Shown: positions 8,721 through 17,216 of the stretch, in pieces
How positions within the stretch are numbered: position 1 is the first letter of the stretch
Layout of the letters: each line of letters begins with the position of its first letter
Source: Terriglobia bacterium
GTDB taxonomy: Bacteria; Acidobacteriota; Terriglobia; JAIQFV01
Assembly: GCA_020073085.1 (NCBI GenBank)
Contig: JAIQFV010000010.1
Location: 124,001 to 188,000 of the forward strand
DNA length: 64,000 nucleotides
Direction of reading: 5' to 3'
Program-made: the position numbers and the translations under genes
Notes under the pieces: generated by a model
Seen by the model: the letters and a program-made list of their open reading frames with translations, nothing else
The model's database searches: none
What the model was told of the DNA's origin: nothing

Positions 8721-9383
8721 TCACAACCCCAATTCCTTCTGGACAATGGTCCGCACACTTCTTTGCATGACTGAAATGGATTCCCGCGCATCGATCACAA
8801 TCAGGCCGTATTCCTTCACCATATGATCGTACTCACGAAGCACCCGCGACTGGAACAACCGGAAGCTTTCGACAGGATCGGTGGAGAGATGCAAGTCCAT
8901 CCCGGCTTCGTAGTACTTCAACTGCGTCCGGCCGACCAGCAGTCGTTTGACCGAGACATCGATGGGGACCCGGAAATAGAATGCCAGGTCGGGTCGGACC
9001 GCAAAATTGTAAACCCGTCGTACCCACTCGCGATGAACCCCGCGGGCCGCATCGCGGGCAAACGCAGTAAACGCATAACGGTCCGCCAACACCACCATGC
9101 CCGCCTTCAAGGGGGGAATGATTTTGTAGGCCAGGCGATCGGCAAAATCCGTAGCGTGGAGCAGGCTGAAGGTGGTCGGGGTCAAGATTCCTTTCTTCTT
9201 TCCCGCCTTGCTCGCCTTCTTGACCAGGGGGGAAGAATTCCATTCTGTGAAAAACACCTTCAGGCCCAGCGATTGCAGCCAGCGCTGGACCAGCAGGAGC
9301 TGGGTGGACTTGCCTGATCCATCGATCCCTTCCACGATGATCAGTTTTCCCGGAAAGTCATGTTTAGCATTCAGTATGGTCAT
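8721..9383 (-). CDS. Thymidylate-kinase-like P-loop kinase B
   Basis: 220 residues, normal for dTMP kinase. It has an intact Walker A, IIVEGIDGSGKSTQ, then LLHATDFADRLAYKIIPPL, LADRYAFTAFARDAARGV and RPDLAFYFRVP. As in the paralogue at 7751-8527, the DR(Y) motif is followed by an unusual TAFAR segment, so both belong to a divergent branch and may not be the cell's housekeeping Tmk. The start at 9383 is chosen for AAGGA 6 nt upstream; 25 more codons are open before it. The Ppx/GppA gene ends 37 nt upstream, so the three genes are probably co-transcribed from 11034 leftward. Confidence 0.82.
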   Translation of the reverse strand: MTILNAKHDFPGKLIIVEGIDGSGKSTQLLLVQRWLQSLGLKVFFTEWNSSPLVKKASKAGKKKGILTPTTFSLLHATDFADRLAYKIIPPLKAGMVVLADRYAFTAFARDAARGVHREWVRRVYNFAVRPDLAFYFRVPIDVSVKRLLVGRTQLKYYEAGMDLHLSTDPVESFRLFQSRVLREYDHMVKEYGLIVIDARESISVMQRSVRTIVQKELGL

Positions 9384-9420
9384 GAGGATCCTTCTGTAGC
9401 GGACAACCAACCCGGATTTT

Positions 9421-11034
9421 TCAGCGGATACTGCGAGCCTTGCGCCCGGGGCGGGCATTTCTCACCGGAACCAGGGCTGTCGGATGAGGATGACGGTTCA
9501 GGGTCACCCGAAAGTCCATCTTTCCCCCAAACAACTTCTCAAACAATTGGCCCTTCCGCTGGGCCCCCCACAGCTCCAATTCGGCCTCATCGCGGGCCTC
9601 AAACTCAAATCGCCAGCGGCGGTGATCCTTGCGCAATGAGATCAGAGTGAGGATCTGGTTATGACTGCGGTCGATCCCGTCCGCCACACGAAGGATTGCG
9701 CTTAACCGGCGTAGTCTCTCAAATTCCTTCCTCGGCATCAAGGCGCATTCGGGATCCCTCCGGCTCGGTTCCCCCTTGCGATGAAAGCGGGCCAGAAGAC
9801 CAATAAAATCAATCTCCCTGGGGGTGAACCCGCGCAGGCCGCTATTGAGAATGATGTACTGGGAGTGGCGATGGTGGCGAGTGTAGCTCACCAGGATTCC
9901 GATATCATGCAGAAGGGCCCCATACTCCAACAGCTCGCGGGTCTCCTGATTCAGGCGGTGCACCCGGCGCGTGGCATCAAAGATTTGCAGGGCGGTCTGG
10001 GCGATTCGCTCGGAATGGGCCTGGTCATATCGACTGCGGCGTGCCAGTTCCAGGACGCTGCGACGGCGCACGTCAGAGATCAGGCCGTTCAGGGAACCAT
10101 GCGGCTCCCGGGACCGCTGGAGAAAATCCAAAACCATGCCTTCGCGCAAAGCCCGGGTACACAGGGTGAGCCGTTTGATTCTGAAGGCCTTCATCAGCGT
10201 TTCGAGCAGGATGGCACCGGCCACAATGGTGGTGGCCCGCGCGAGGTTCACCCCTTCGAACCGAAGCCGTTCCTTCAGGGTCATCGCCAGCAATCGCCGG
10301 CTGAGCATCTCCAACGCTTCCAGCTTCAGGACCTGCTGATTGAAATGGCGCAATCCTTCCCCGTATCGGATTTGATGCGCGAGATCGGCCAGGGTCAGGA
10401 TCGTCCCGGACGTCCCCACGGCCATGGCAAAACCGGTTTCACGGCCTTGATGGATGAGGTCGGAGACCCGTTTGAGAACAAACTTTTCGATCGCCTCTCG
10501 TCCTTTGTTGGTGATGGGATCCCGGGAAATGAATTTTTCCGTCAGGCGAATGACTCCCAGTTTTCGGCTTTCAGAGAGGAAGGTTTGCTTGGAATCACAC
10601 AGGGACAGCTCCACACTTCCCCCGCCAATGTCGATCAGCAGGGCGCGGCGCCCTCGAAAGTTGATGCTCTGCTGCACGGCCAGCGTGATGAGACGAGCCT
10701 CCTGGGCGGAAGTGATGAGCTGGAGGTGGATTCCGACCCGCTCGTGGATGCGGCTGATGAAGTCACCGCCATTGCGGGCCTCCCGCACCGCGCTGGTCGC
10801 ATAGGCAATAATCCGGTCAGTGCGGAGACGCTCTGCCAGCCGCCTATAATTGCGCAGGCACTGTTCCGCCCGCACCATCGCCGCCTCGCTCAGCAGGCGC
10901 GTTTCAAACACCCCGCTGCCCAGACGCACCATCTCCTTTTCGCGATCGACGATCTCGAAATCGATGCCATCGTGCGATTCGACGAGGATCATGTGGATGG
11001 AATTGCTTCCCACATCAATGGCTGCAATCTTCAT
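9421..11034 (-). CDS. Ppx/GppA phosphatase with C-terminal HD domain
   Basis: 537 residues, the length of full exopolyphosphatase / guanosine pentaphosphatase. The actin-like ATPase N-terminal half (1-300) shows AAIDVGSNSIHMILVE (phosphate 1 loop), ATSAVREARNGGDF, LLIDIGGGSVELSL and GTSGTI. The C-terminal half carries an HD-type segment with LLEYGALLHDIGILVSYTRHHRHSQYII. It hydrolyses terminal phosphate from polyphosphate or pppGpp in the cytoplasm; sequence alone does not choose between them. Its neighbours, CHAD, two kinase-like proteins and a SixA-like phosphatase, favour polyphosphate. The ATG at 11034 has no strong ribosome binding site. It is divergent from the SixA-like gene across 250 nt. 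Confidence 0.93.
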   Translation of the reverse strand: MKIAAIDVGSNSIHMILVESHDGIDFEIVDREKEMVRLGSGVFETRLLSEAAMVRAEQCLRNYRRLAERLRTDRIIAYATSAVREARNGGDFISRIHERVGIHLQLITSAQEARLITLAVQQSINFRGRRALLIDIGGGSVELSLCDSKQTFLSESRKLGVIRLTEKFISRDPITNKGREAIEKFVLKRVSDLIHQGRETGFAMAVGTSGTILTLADLAHQIRYGEGLRHFNQQVLKLEALEMLSRRLLAMTLKERLRFEGVNLARATTIVAGAILLETLMKAFRIKRLTLCTRALREGMVLDFLQRSREPHGSLNGLISDVRRRSVLELARRSRYDQAHSERIAQTALQIFDATRRVHRLNQETRELLEYGALLHDIGILVSYTRHHRHSQYIILNSGLRGFTPREIDFIGLLARFHRKGEPSRRDPECALMPRKEFERLRRLSAILRVADGIDRSHNQILTLISLRKDHRRWRFEFEARDEAELELWGAQRKGQLFEKLFGGKMDFRVTLNRHPHPTALVPVRNARPGRKARSIR

Positions 11035-11284
11035 AGGGACGCTTCAAGAAAACCATGGGCGAGCGGGCTTGGCCCATCAAGGCTGCACCCCCCGCACTCT
11101 CCACCCGGGAGCCTCCCTGAAGGAGGGGACCAACCCGAGGTTCCACGGGGGCGAACTCGCCCGGCACTGGTCTGATGAACGAAAGGGGCCACCCCGCCTC
11201 GTCAGATTAAACTCTTGATGGGTCGATGGGCGGGTGTGATAAGATTTCTGTGCCAGACGTTCCGCACACATCGATCGCTCAATT

Positions 11285-11785
11285 ATGGAAATCTACCTGC
11301 TTAGACACGGAGTGGCCGTCGAACATGGGACGCGGGGAGTGAGGGAGGAACAACGCCCCCTGACCCCCGAAGGCGCGACCAAAATGCGGGCGGCCGCGGA
11401 AGGCATGAAAAACCTGGGCGTGACGTTTGATGCCCTGCTGACCAGCCCGCTTGTTAGGGCGCGCCAGACCGCCGACATCGTGGCCTCAGTCTATGGCGTC
11501 AAGGATCGCCTCAAGGAACTGCCCGCCCTCCAGCCGGGATCTGCGGTCGAAAGACTCTGGGCGGCACTCAAACCCTACTCCGGGGCGCGGCGATTGATGT
11601 TGGTCGGCCATGAGCCTGATCTTAGCCAGCTGGCAGCGGTCCTGCTCACCGGTCGCCCAGACGGGATGAACCTCCAACTCAAGAAGGGCGGCCTCTGCTT
11701 CATTGAGATGACTTCGCTGCCGCCCAAGGGTCGCGGCCAGCTCTATTGGCTTCTCACCAGCAAGCAACTCCGGCTGATGAAATGA
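11285..11785 (+). CDS. SixA-like phosphohistidine phosphatase
   Basis: 166 residues of the histidine-phosphatase superfamily. It begins MEIYLLRHG (His8 is the phospho-acceptor), followed by LTPEG, LLTSPLVRARQTADI and LMLVGHEPDLSQLA (His109). The short length and the N-terminal start of the RHG motif fit SixA, which removes phosphate from histidine in phosphotransfer proteins, rather than a phosphoglycerate mutase. It is divergent from Ppx/GppA and convergent with ApgM. The location beside polyphosphate genes recurs in many genomes for CHAD-linked SixA proteins, which is an inference from general knowledge. Confidence 0.88.
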   Translation: MEIYLLRHGVAVEHGTRGVREEQRPLTPEGATKMRAAAEGMKNLGVTFDALLTSPLVRARQTADIVASVYGVKDRLKELPALQPGSAVERLWAALKPYSGARRLMLVGHEPDLSQLAAVLLTGRPDGMNLQLKKGGLCFIEMTSLPPKGRGQLYWLLTSKQLRLMK

Positions 11786-11907
11786 TTCTTGACCCGGCGG
11801 GAGCGGTCGAGCGCCTCGAAACCCTTTCCCGGAAGAATCCTGAGTGCCTTCATTTCTGCACGGTCCTTCCTCCCGTCGCGCGCGTATGACCTCTCTCCCG
11901 TCCACAA

Positions 11908-13113
11908 TCAAGCCCCGTATTTCTTGAGCTTCAGGGCATTTGCAAGCATCAGGGTCATTTCCTCTACCGCCTGAATCTTCCCAAGGATCCCTCGCGCGCA
12001 CTCCCGCTCCGTGAAACGGCCCGCCACATCCACCCCGCAGTATTTCGAGTGAAGGAGAAACGGGCTTGGATGCCAGCTGTGGGCTTTGAGCGCCGAGGGG
12101 CTGGAGTGGTCGCCGGTAATCGCAAAGACCTCGGCGCCCAACGACAACAGCTCCGGAATGTGGCGGTCCACCTCTTCAATCGATTTCACTTTCATTTCGA
12201 AATTCCCGTCTTCCCCGTAGCTGTCGGTCTTCTTGTAATGGAGGTAGAAGAAATCGTAGCTCGAAAAATGCCGGCGGAGAGTCTGGATTTCGTCGGCGAA
12301 GGTGTCTCCGGTCTCCAGCACATCCATTCCCACCAGCTTTGCCAGTCCCCGGTACATCGGATAAGTTGCAATGGCGGCAGCACGGAGGCCGAAACGCGTG
12401 CTCATGTCGGGAATGGCGGGATACTTGGCAAATCCCCGAAGGACCGCCGCGTTGGCGGGATGATCCTCGCGGAGCACTTCCTTGACCCGGTCCAGAAACT
12501 TGTTCACGATGAAGGCCGTTCTTTTCGCCGCGGGATCGAGTGTCTCGGTGGGGATGCGCTTCTTCCCCTCCTTCTGAGGGTCGGCGTCCGTCAGGCGGTC
12601 ATCGAGGCCGTCCCCGCGAAACAACACCGTAAAGCGATGTTCCTTTCCCGGCTGAATGATCAGTTCGACGTCGTCGATGGCGGGGATCTCGTGCCTTAGC
12701 TTGGCGCACAGTTCTTCATTGAGGACGGTTGCCAGACGGCCCGCCCGGCGATCGATGATAACGTCGTTGGCGTCGATTGTGCAGAAATTCCCGCGCGCTG
12801 CGACGTCGCGGCTGGTCATCTCCAGGTCCACCCCCAGCGCCTCGAGGACCCCGCGGCCGATCTGGTACCTCACGGGATCGTATCCGAAGATCGCCAGGTG
12901 ACCGGGACCGCTTCCCGGAGTAATGCCGGGCGAGACGGGGTCAGCCAAACCAACCACTGATGTCTTGACCAGCGCATCCAGGTTGGGGGTCACCGCCGCC
13001 TCCATTTCACTCTTCCCGTTCACAGCCAGCCCGCCCAACCCATCCATCACGAGCAACAAGATCTTTGAATCCGTTTTCTGAATGAGTGCGCTAATCATTC
13101 CTTCAGTCAACAT
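11908..13113 (-). CDS. apgM: 2,3-bisphosphoglycerate-independent phosphoglycerate mutase, archaeal type
   Basis: 401 residues, the ApgM length (shorter than GpmI). It interconverts 3- and 2-phosphoglycerate in glycolysis and gluconeogenesis. The alkaline-phosphatase-superfamily metal sites are visible: LLLVMDGLGG (Asp24), TPGSGPGHLAIFGYDP (Ser68 nucleophile) and AITGDHSSPS with HSWHPSPFLL near the C-terminus. ATG 13113 has GAGG 8 nt upstream; an in-frame ATG at 13098 is possible but its GAAGGA is directly adjacent. A TTGACA element at 13209-13214 may drive it. A small acidic/hydrophobic tail ends in ANALKLKKYGA. Confidence 0.95.
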   Translation of the reverse strand: MLTEGMISALIQKTDSKILLLVMDGLGGLAVNGKSEMEAAVTPNLDALVKTSVVGLADPVSPGITPGSGPGHLAIFGYDPVRYQIGRGVLEALGVDLEMTSRDVAARGNFCTIDANDVIIDRRAGRLATVLNEELCAKLRHEIPAIDDVELIIQPGKEHRFTVLFRGDGLDDRLTDADPQKEGKKRIPTETLDPAAKRTAFIVNKFLDRVKEVLREDHPANAAVLRGFAKYPAIPDMSTRFGLRAAAIATYPMYRGLAKLVGMDVLETGDTFADEIQTLRRHFSSYDFFYLHYKKTDSYGEDGNFEMKVKSIEEVDRHIPELLSLGAEVFAITGDHSSPSALKAHSWHPSPFLLHSKYCGVDVAGRFTERECARGILGKIQAVEEMTLMLANALKLKKYGA

Positions 13114-13185
13114 GTGGCAACCTCATGAACTATGATCATGCCATTCTCCCCACCCGTCTTTTTACGCGCATAAAACGAAGAAGAT

Positions 13186-13214
13186 AAGATGCCTCAATAT
13201 GGGAGGTGTGTCAA
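13186..13214 (-). promoter_or_regulatory. Possible apgM promoter
   Basis: The minus strand has a perfect TTGACA (13209-13214), a 17-nt spacer and CATCTT (13186-13191). The -10 is poor (3 of 6), so the call rests on the -35 and its position 70-100 nt before apgM. Confidence 0.3.
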
Positions 13215-13253
13215 AAGAAAATGAACCCGCGGGAGCGGAATGCACTCCCACGG
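13211..13253 (-). terminator. Terminator downstream of the GGDEF gene
   Basis: On the minus strand CCGTGGGAG pairs with CTCCCGCGG (9 bp including one G-U), loop of 9 nt, followed within 5 nt by ATTTTCTTTT. It separates the diguanylate cyclase transcript from apgM, though it could also act in an apgM leader. Confidence 0.6.
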
Positions 13254-13294
13254 ACGAAGAGAAACCGGCATCGCCCCCCACCAGGATGGCAGGT

Positions 13295-13395
13295 CCGGGT
13301 CATGGTCTCCGGAGCCCTCTAAGATTCATCTTCGAGACGGAAGACCCGGTTTACCATGCGAGGTTACGGCAAACCTCAGGTGAGACCTGAACCGG
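13295..13395 (-). other. Candidate structured RNA in the 3' region of the GGDEF transcript
   Basis: Nested perfect pairings: an outer stem CCGGTT/AACCGG (13346-13351 with 13390-13395) encloses GAGGTT-ACGGCA-AACCTC (13360-13377) and AGGT-GAG-ACCT (13378-13388). The left outer arm overlaps GACCCGG (13343-13349), which could instead pair with CCGGGTC (13295-13301). The two folds exclude each other. No known RNA family is recognised. Confidence 0.35.
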
Positions 13396-13479
13396 ATGGC
13401 TTGTTAATTCGAGATGCAAGGAAAGGGGCGATAGCTCGGAGAATCGCTCCAGATGTCTGGGGGGGAATTCTTCGCTCGT

Positions 13480-14658
13480 TCACACGACCATGAGGGATTT
13501 CTTTGAGAATTGCTTTTGATGGTAGAGCTGCCGGTCAGCTTCTTCAATCGCGGTCGCAAGCCTGTCAATGGAACTGAGCTCAGCGACACCATAACAGATG
13601 CCGAAGAATATCTTTCCCGCACGGGTGTTTATGGACTGATGGCTCAAATGCTCTTTCAGCAGTTGCAACCGCTTTTCCGCCTGTGAAAGGTCAGTTTCGC
13701 GCATCAGCACAAGGAATTCATCGCCGCCCCAACGGACCAGACAATCTTCCCCGCGAACCATGGAGGAGATGGTGCGGGCCACCACCCGGAGGACGTCGTC
13801 GCCTCGTGAGTGTCCTGCGAGATCGTTGATCTTCTTCAGATTGTCGATGTCGAGCAACCCCAGGGCGTCAGGAAATTTTGAGGTCCGGGCCCGCTTGAAA
13901 TCCACCTCACAGAATTCCCGAAACGCGTGCCGGTTATAAACCCCGGTCAGCGAGTCGGTCTGCGCCAGGTACCGCAATCGATCCTGCGCCTCGTGCAACT
14001 GTGCGTTGGCGGACTCCAGGCGGTGCTGGGTTTCCTGCATCGCCGTGACCACCATCCCGATCGCCAGGGCATACTGCAGGAGCAGATCATAGAAGCTCGA
14101 AAACTGAAGGTAATCGAGTGAGCTGAGGTTCCGATGAAAAACATAACCAAAGACAAAGAAGTAATGCAGGTCCATCAATGCAAAGATGGAACAGACATAG
14201 GCGAGGATCCGGGCGCCCACGTTAAAACGAAACCAGCGGGAACTGAAGAGGAGATAGGCATTGTATCCAAAGGCCCATGCCATAACGAACAGATGGATCA
14301 CGTAAATCGAGTTGAACCCTTTGAGCGCCCACGTGAGGACGACAGCCCAGGCGGCCATCGGGATCGCCAGCAGCAGATGGTATTTGCGAATGGGAAATTC
14401 ACGGGAGTAATTCCACGCCGCCGCGATGAGCATCGCCAGGGAACCGAGCTCGAAAAATTGATAAAGCGCTAGAAACCAATGCAGATGGTGGAGAAAGGAA
14501 AGCAGAAGCGTCAGGAGTGCGGCGGCATAAAGAAACCAGCCGACCATCCAGTATCTTAAATAGAGACGCTTGTCGTACAGCGAAAGAAACACGAAGAGCA
14601 GGAACAAGATGGAGACGCCCGCAATTTGTACACAGAGAGCAATGTTGTGAATGTTCAC
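13480..14658 (-). CDS. Membrane diguanylate cyclase (GGDEF)
   Basis: 392 residues. About seven membrane helices (residues about 5-205) are followed by a short coiled-coil (TQHRLESANAQLHEAQDRL) and a complete GGDEF domain with RWGGDEFLVL. The RGED at the right distance before GGDEF matches the RxxD inhibitory site, so product feedback is likely. It makes cyclic di-GMP from GTP at the inner face of the membrane in response to an unknown membrane signal. GTG 14658 is chosen because AGGAAATTGAA precedes it; the frame stays open to a TTG at 14709 but those residues look non-coding. A promoter lies at 14782-14809. Confidence 0.92.
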   Translation of the reverse strand: MNIHNIALCVQIAGVSILFLLFVFLSLYDKRLYLRYWMVGWFLYAAALLTLLLSFLHHLHWFLALYQFFELGSLAMLIAAAWNYSREFPIRKYHLLLAIPMAAWAVVLTWALKGFNSIYVIHLFVMAWAFGYNAYLLFSSRWFRFNVGARILAYVCSIFALMDLHYFFVFGYVFHRNLSSLDYLQFSSFYDLLLQYALAIGMVVTAMQETQHRLESANAQLHEAQDRLRYLAQTDSLTGVYNRHAFREFCEVDFKRARTSKFPDALGLLDIDNLKKINDLAGHSRGDDVLRVVARTISSMVRGEDCLVRWGGDEFLVLMRETDLSQAEKRLQLLKEHLSHQSINTRAGKIFFGICYGVAELSSIDRLATAIEEADRQLYHQKQFSKKSLMVV

Positions 14659-14781
14659 TTCAATTTCCTGTGAAAAAACAAAAATTCGTGTGCGGGGAGA
14701 CACCTCCAAGGATATCCGGCCGGGGCTGACCTCCCTTCAGCCTCGCAGACACTTGGAAGTCTGACAACAAAAAGTTACAAA

Positions 14782-14809
14782 ATTCTTACGATGGTTAAGG
14801 GGGTGTCAA
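14782..14809 (-). promoter_or_regulatory. Promoter for the GGDEF gene
   Basis: The minus strand has a perfect -35 TTGACA (14804-14809), a 16-nt spacer and AAGAAT (14782-14787; 4 of 6). It would give a leader of about 115 nt before the GTG start. Confidence 0.45.
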
Positions 14810-14824
14810 TGCGGGGACAAGGGT

Positions 14825-16141
14825 TCAGCGGGTGCGGGACGGGCTAACCGTAACCGGCTCTGGTTCAGCAAGATACCGCTCCATGCGCACCTTGACCAGT
14901 CGCCGTCCTTCAGTTTCAACCACCAAAAATTTCCACTGATCAAACACCACTTCCTCCCCCTTGACGAGGATCCTCCCCGATTGAGCCAAGAGGAATCCGG
15001 CGAGGGTCGAGTAGTGGCTTGACTCGGGAAGCCGGAGCTTGAGCCGTTTATTCATTTCCCGGATCGAAATGTCACCATCCACCAACATCGACTCATCGGA
15101 AAGATGACGGATGGCATCCAGCTCGAAATCGTGCTCATCCTGGATTTCTCCGACAATTTGTTCTAACAAATCTTCCAACGTCACGATCCCTTCCATTCCC
15201 CCATGCTCGTCGATCACGACCGCGAGGTGAATATGATTTCTCTGCATGTATTTCAGGGTTACATCGACTTTCGCTGTGTCCGGGACAAAGAGAGGCTTAC
15301 GCATCACATGGACAAGCTCCATAGGCGCCCGGGAACGATTCAAATCCTGGATGCGTTCAAAGAGGCCGGGCAAAACGTCCTTGGCGTGGAGAATGCCGAC
15401 GATGTTGTCGAGGTTCTTGCGATAAACGGGGATGCGGCTGTACCCGGAAGCTCGGATTGTCTGGAAGACTTCTTCCGCCGTCGCATCGACGGAGAGGGCT
15501 GTGACTTCGGGGCGCGGGATGGTCACCGATTTCACAGCCAAATCGGAGAGGGACAACACCCCGCGCAGCATCTTCTGCCGATCCGTCGAGGCCGAATCAA
15601 CACCGGACTCGTCAATGATCGAGTGGAGCGCCACGTCGGAAAGGTTAGGCGCCTTCCGCTCCTCGGTATCCAAGTGACGGGCGATCAAATTCGCCACCCC
15701 GCTACCCACCACCACCACGGGCTGGGCGAGGGCCATCATGACCCGGAGGGGCTGAATTAACGCTAACGCGAGTCGATCGGCGTGACGGGCCGCGATTGTT
15801 TTAGGCGTGATTTCTGCGAAGATCAGAAGCACGATGGTCAACAGGATGGTCGCAGATGCCAGCACGAGGTCCCGATGCGGATCGAGAATCAGGTCCGCCA
15901 CGAGGGTGGAGGTCACCGCCGCCATCGCGACGTTGGCAAGCGTGCTCATGAACAGGATCGTGGCCAGGATTCGCTCGGGACGCCTGATAACTGCCAGCAC
16001 CAGCTTCGCCCGGTAATTGCCCTTTGCAGCCAGACCTTTAATGTAATAGCGGTTGACAGCAAACAGCGCCGTCTCGGAACACGCCGCAAACACGGCCAGT
16101 GCAAAGAGAACCACTAACAAGCTGACTTCAAGCGTAACCAA
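14825..16141 (-). CDS. CNNM/CorC-family membrane protein with CBS pair
   Basis: 438 residues in the usual order: CNNM (DUF21) membrane domain with four helices (1-170, including SETALFAVNR and FAEITPKTIAARHADRLAL), a CBS pair (about 205-330, with VTIPRPEVTALSVDATAEEV and HLAVVIDEHGGMEGIVTLEDLLEQIVGEIQDE) and a C-terminal CorC_HlyC domain (about 345-425, HYSTLAGFLLAQSGRI). Proteins of this family are often annotated 'hemolysin' but act in Mg2+ or Co2+ transport and homeostasis. It begins at an ATG at 16141 and looks like a single-gene unit, divergent from the next gene. Confidence 0.93.
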   Translation of the reverse strand: MVTLEVSLLVVLFALAVFAACSETALFAVNRYYIKGLAAKGNYRAKLVLAVIRRPERILATILFMSTLANVAMAAVTSTLVADLILDPHRDLVLASATILLTIVLLIFAEITPKTIAARHADRLALALIQPLRVMMALAQPVVVVGSGVANLIARHLDTEERKAPNLSDVALHSIIDESGVDSASTDRQKMLRGVLSLSDLAVKSVTIPRPEVTALSVDATAEEVFQTIRASGYSRIPVYRKNLDNIVGILHAKDVLPGLFERIQDLNRSRAPMELVHVMRKPLFVPDTAKVDVTLKYMQRNHIHLAVVIDEHGGMEGIVTLEDLLEQIVGEIQDEHDFELDAIRHLSDESMLVDGDISIREMNKRLKLRLPESSHYSTLAGFLLAQSGRILVKGEEVVFDQWKFLVVETEGRRLVKVRMERYLAEPEPVTVSPSRTR

Positions 16142-16361
16142 AATGTATTCCCTTCCAACGAAGAAGGCAACCCCGGATTATGGATCGCCATGCCAAGGTG
16201 ATGGTCGCTTCCCTGAATCATAGAACCCCGCGATCCACGGGTCAAGTGAACCAAGGCCCCGCGATGGACCGCGTTCTTTATCCTTGACTTCCCCCCGGTG
16301 TAAGAACTAATTTGGGTCGTTATCTCTCCCCCCAAATCCAATGACCGGGTGGTCAACAATC

Positions 16362-17132
16362 ATGTGCAGAAGATCCTCCGCAACCCGCCTTGCAGTTTAC
16401 AGGATATTGGGGTTTCTTATTATCTCTCTCGTTCTCACAACAGAGCACTTTGCCGCGACAGTCCCTACAAAGACGCCGAAGAAAAATGGGGCCAAATCTC
16501 TCCTCGCTTATGTGTTTGACGATCGTTTTTCAGTCGTTCGCTCTCGGCCGGATGTCGAGGCCCCCTTCCTACGCCGGCTGCGCGTCGGCCATCGTGTTTT
16601 CCTGCCCCTTGGCGGCCCCCCCTCCAGGAATGTGAAATATCGCCGGGTGGTCGTCAGCCGGAAGTTTTCCGGATGGATCCTGGCCGCGGCGGTTGTGGCG
16701 CCTGGCCTTCCGGGTGATGACGAAAGGCTTTTTCGCCACGCCGCCTCACAGTCTCGTGAGAAGGCGATGATAGCACTGAAAATCCTGACGACACATTTCG
16801 ATCGAACGCCGCTGCATGCAGCCGCGCTGCTGCGTCTTGGCCAGCTCGCCGAAGAAGAGGCAGGACAGCTATCCGTGGAGGCCAATCGGAAACTGGCGCG
16901 CGAGGAACGATCCCTGCCTGAAGGCCTGGATGAAAAAGAACTATTCGCAAATTACCGTGGCCTGGACCGCTGGGCCTCGAATGGGGTTCGATTCATCTAC
17001 CACAGGGAGAAAGACCGGTTTGTCTACCACGGAGAGGCATACAGGGAGATTATCAGGAAATTTCCTGGTAGCCCCGAAGCCGCAAGCGCCCGCGGGAGGC
17101 TGGCTGGGATCGAGGATGCATTAAGGAACTGA
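16362..17132 (+). CDS. Secreted protein with SH3-like segment, function unknown
   Basis: 256 residues. A signal peptide (RLAVYRILGFLIISLVLTTEHFAA) is followed by a segment resembling a bacterial SH3 domain (FSVVRSRPDVEAPFLRRLRVGHRVFLP ... YRRVVVSRKFSGWILAAAV), then a helical region that looks like degenerate tetratricopeptide units (ALKILTTHFDRTPLHAAALLRLGQLAEEE; YREIIRKFPGSPEAASARGRL). This points to a periplasmic cell-wall-associated or scaffold role, but no function is known. ATG 16362 has GGGTGG about 8 nt upstream; a start at 16341 would add seven residues. Confidence 0.72.
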   Translation: MCRRSSATRLAVYRILGFLIISLVLTTEHFAATVPTKTPKKNGAKSLLAYVFDDRFSVVRSRPDVEAPFLRRLRVGHRVFLPLGGPPSRNVKYRRVVVSRKFSGWILAAAVVAPGLPGDDERLFRHAASQSREKAMIALKILTTHFDRTPLHAAALLRLGQLAEEEAGQLSVEANRKLAREERSLPEGLDEKELFANYRGLDRWASNGVRFIYHREKDRFVYHGEAYREIIRKFPGSPEAASARGRLAGIEDALRN

Positions 17133-17216
17133 AGTGACATGGTTCCACCGGGTCCTAATTTCCCCGCACGGTCGCGCCAAGGCCCCGCTGGGAAGGGCTG
17201 GACACAGGACTTCCCC

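Larger units (their letters stand above)
13114..13479. other. Spacer between GGDEF gene and apgM, 366 nt, with folded elements
   Basis: No gene is seen. On the minus strand, after the GGDEF stop, come a nested set of inverted repeats (13346-13395), a competing 7-bp pairing (13295-13301 with 13343-13349), a terminator (13211-13253) and a possible apgM promoter. They are listed separately. Confidence 0.6.

Noticed and set aside
9781-11175. Long plus-strand open frame of 464 codons opposite Ppx/GppA
   Set aside because: It is antisense to a well-conserved gene and has no domain; such mirror frames are common in GC-rich codon usage.
16283-16312. TTGACT promoter before the SH3-like gene
   Set aside because: Good -35 but the -10 positions (CTAATT or TAATTT) match consensus poorly.
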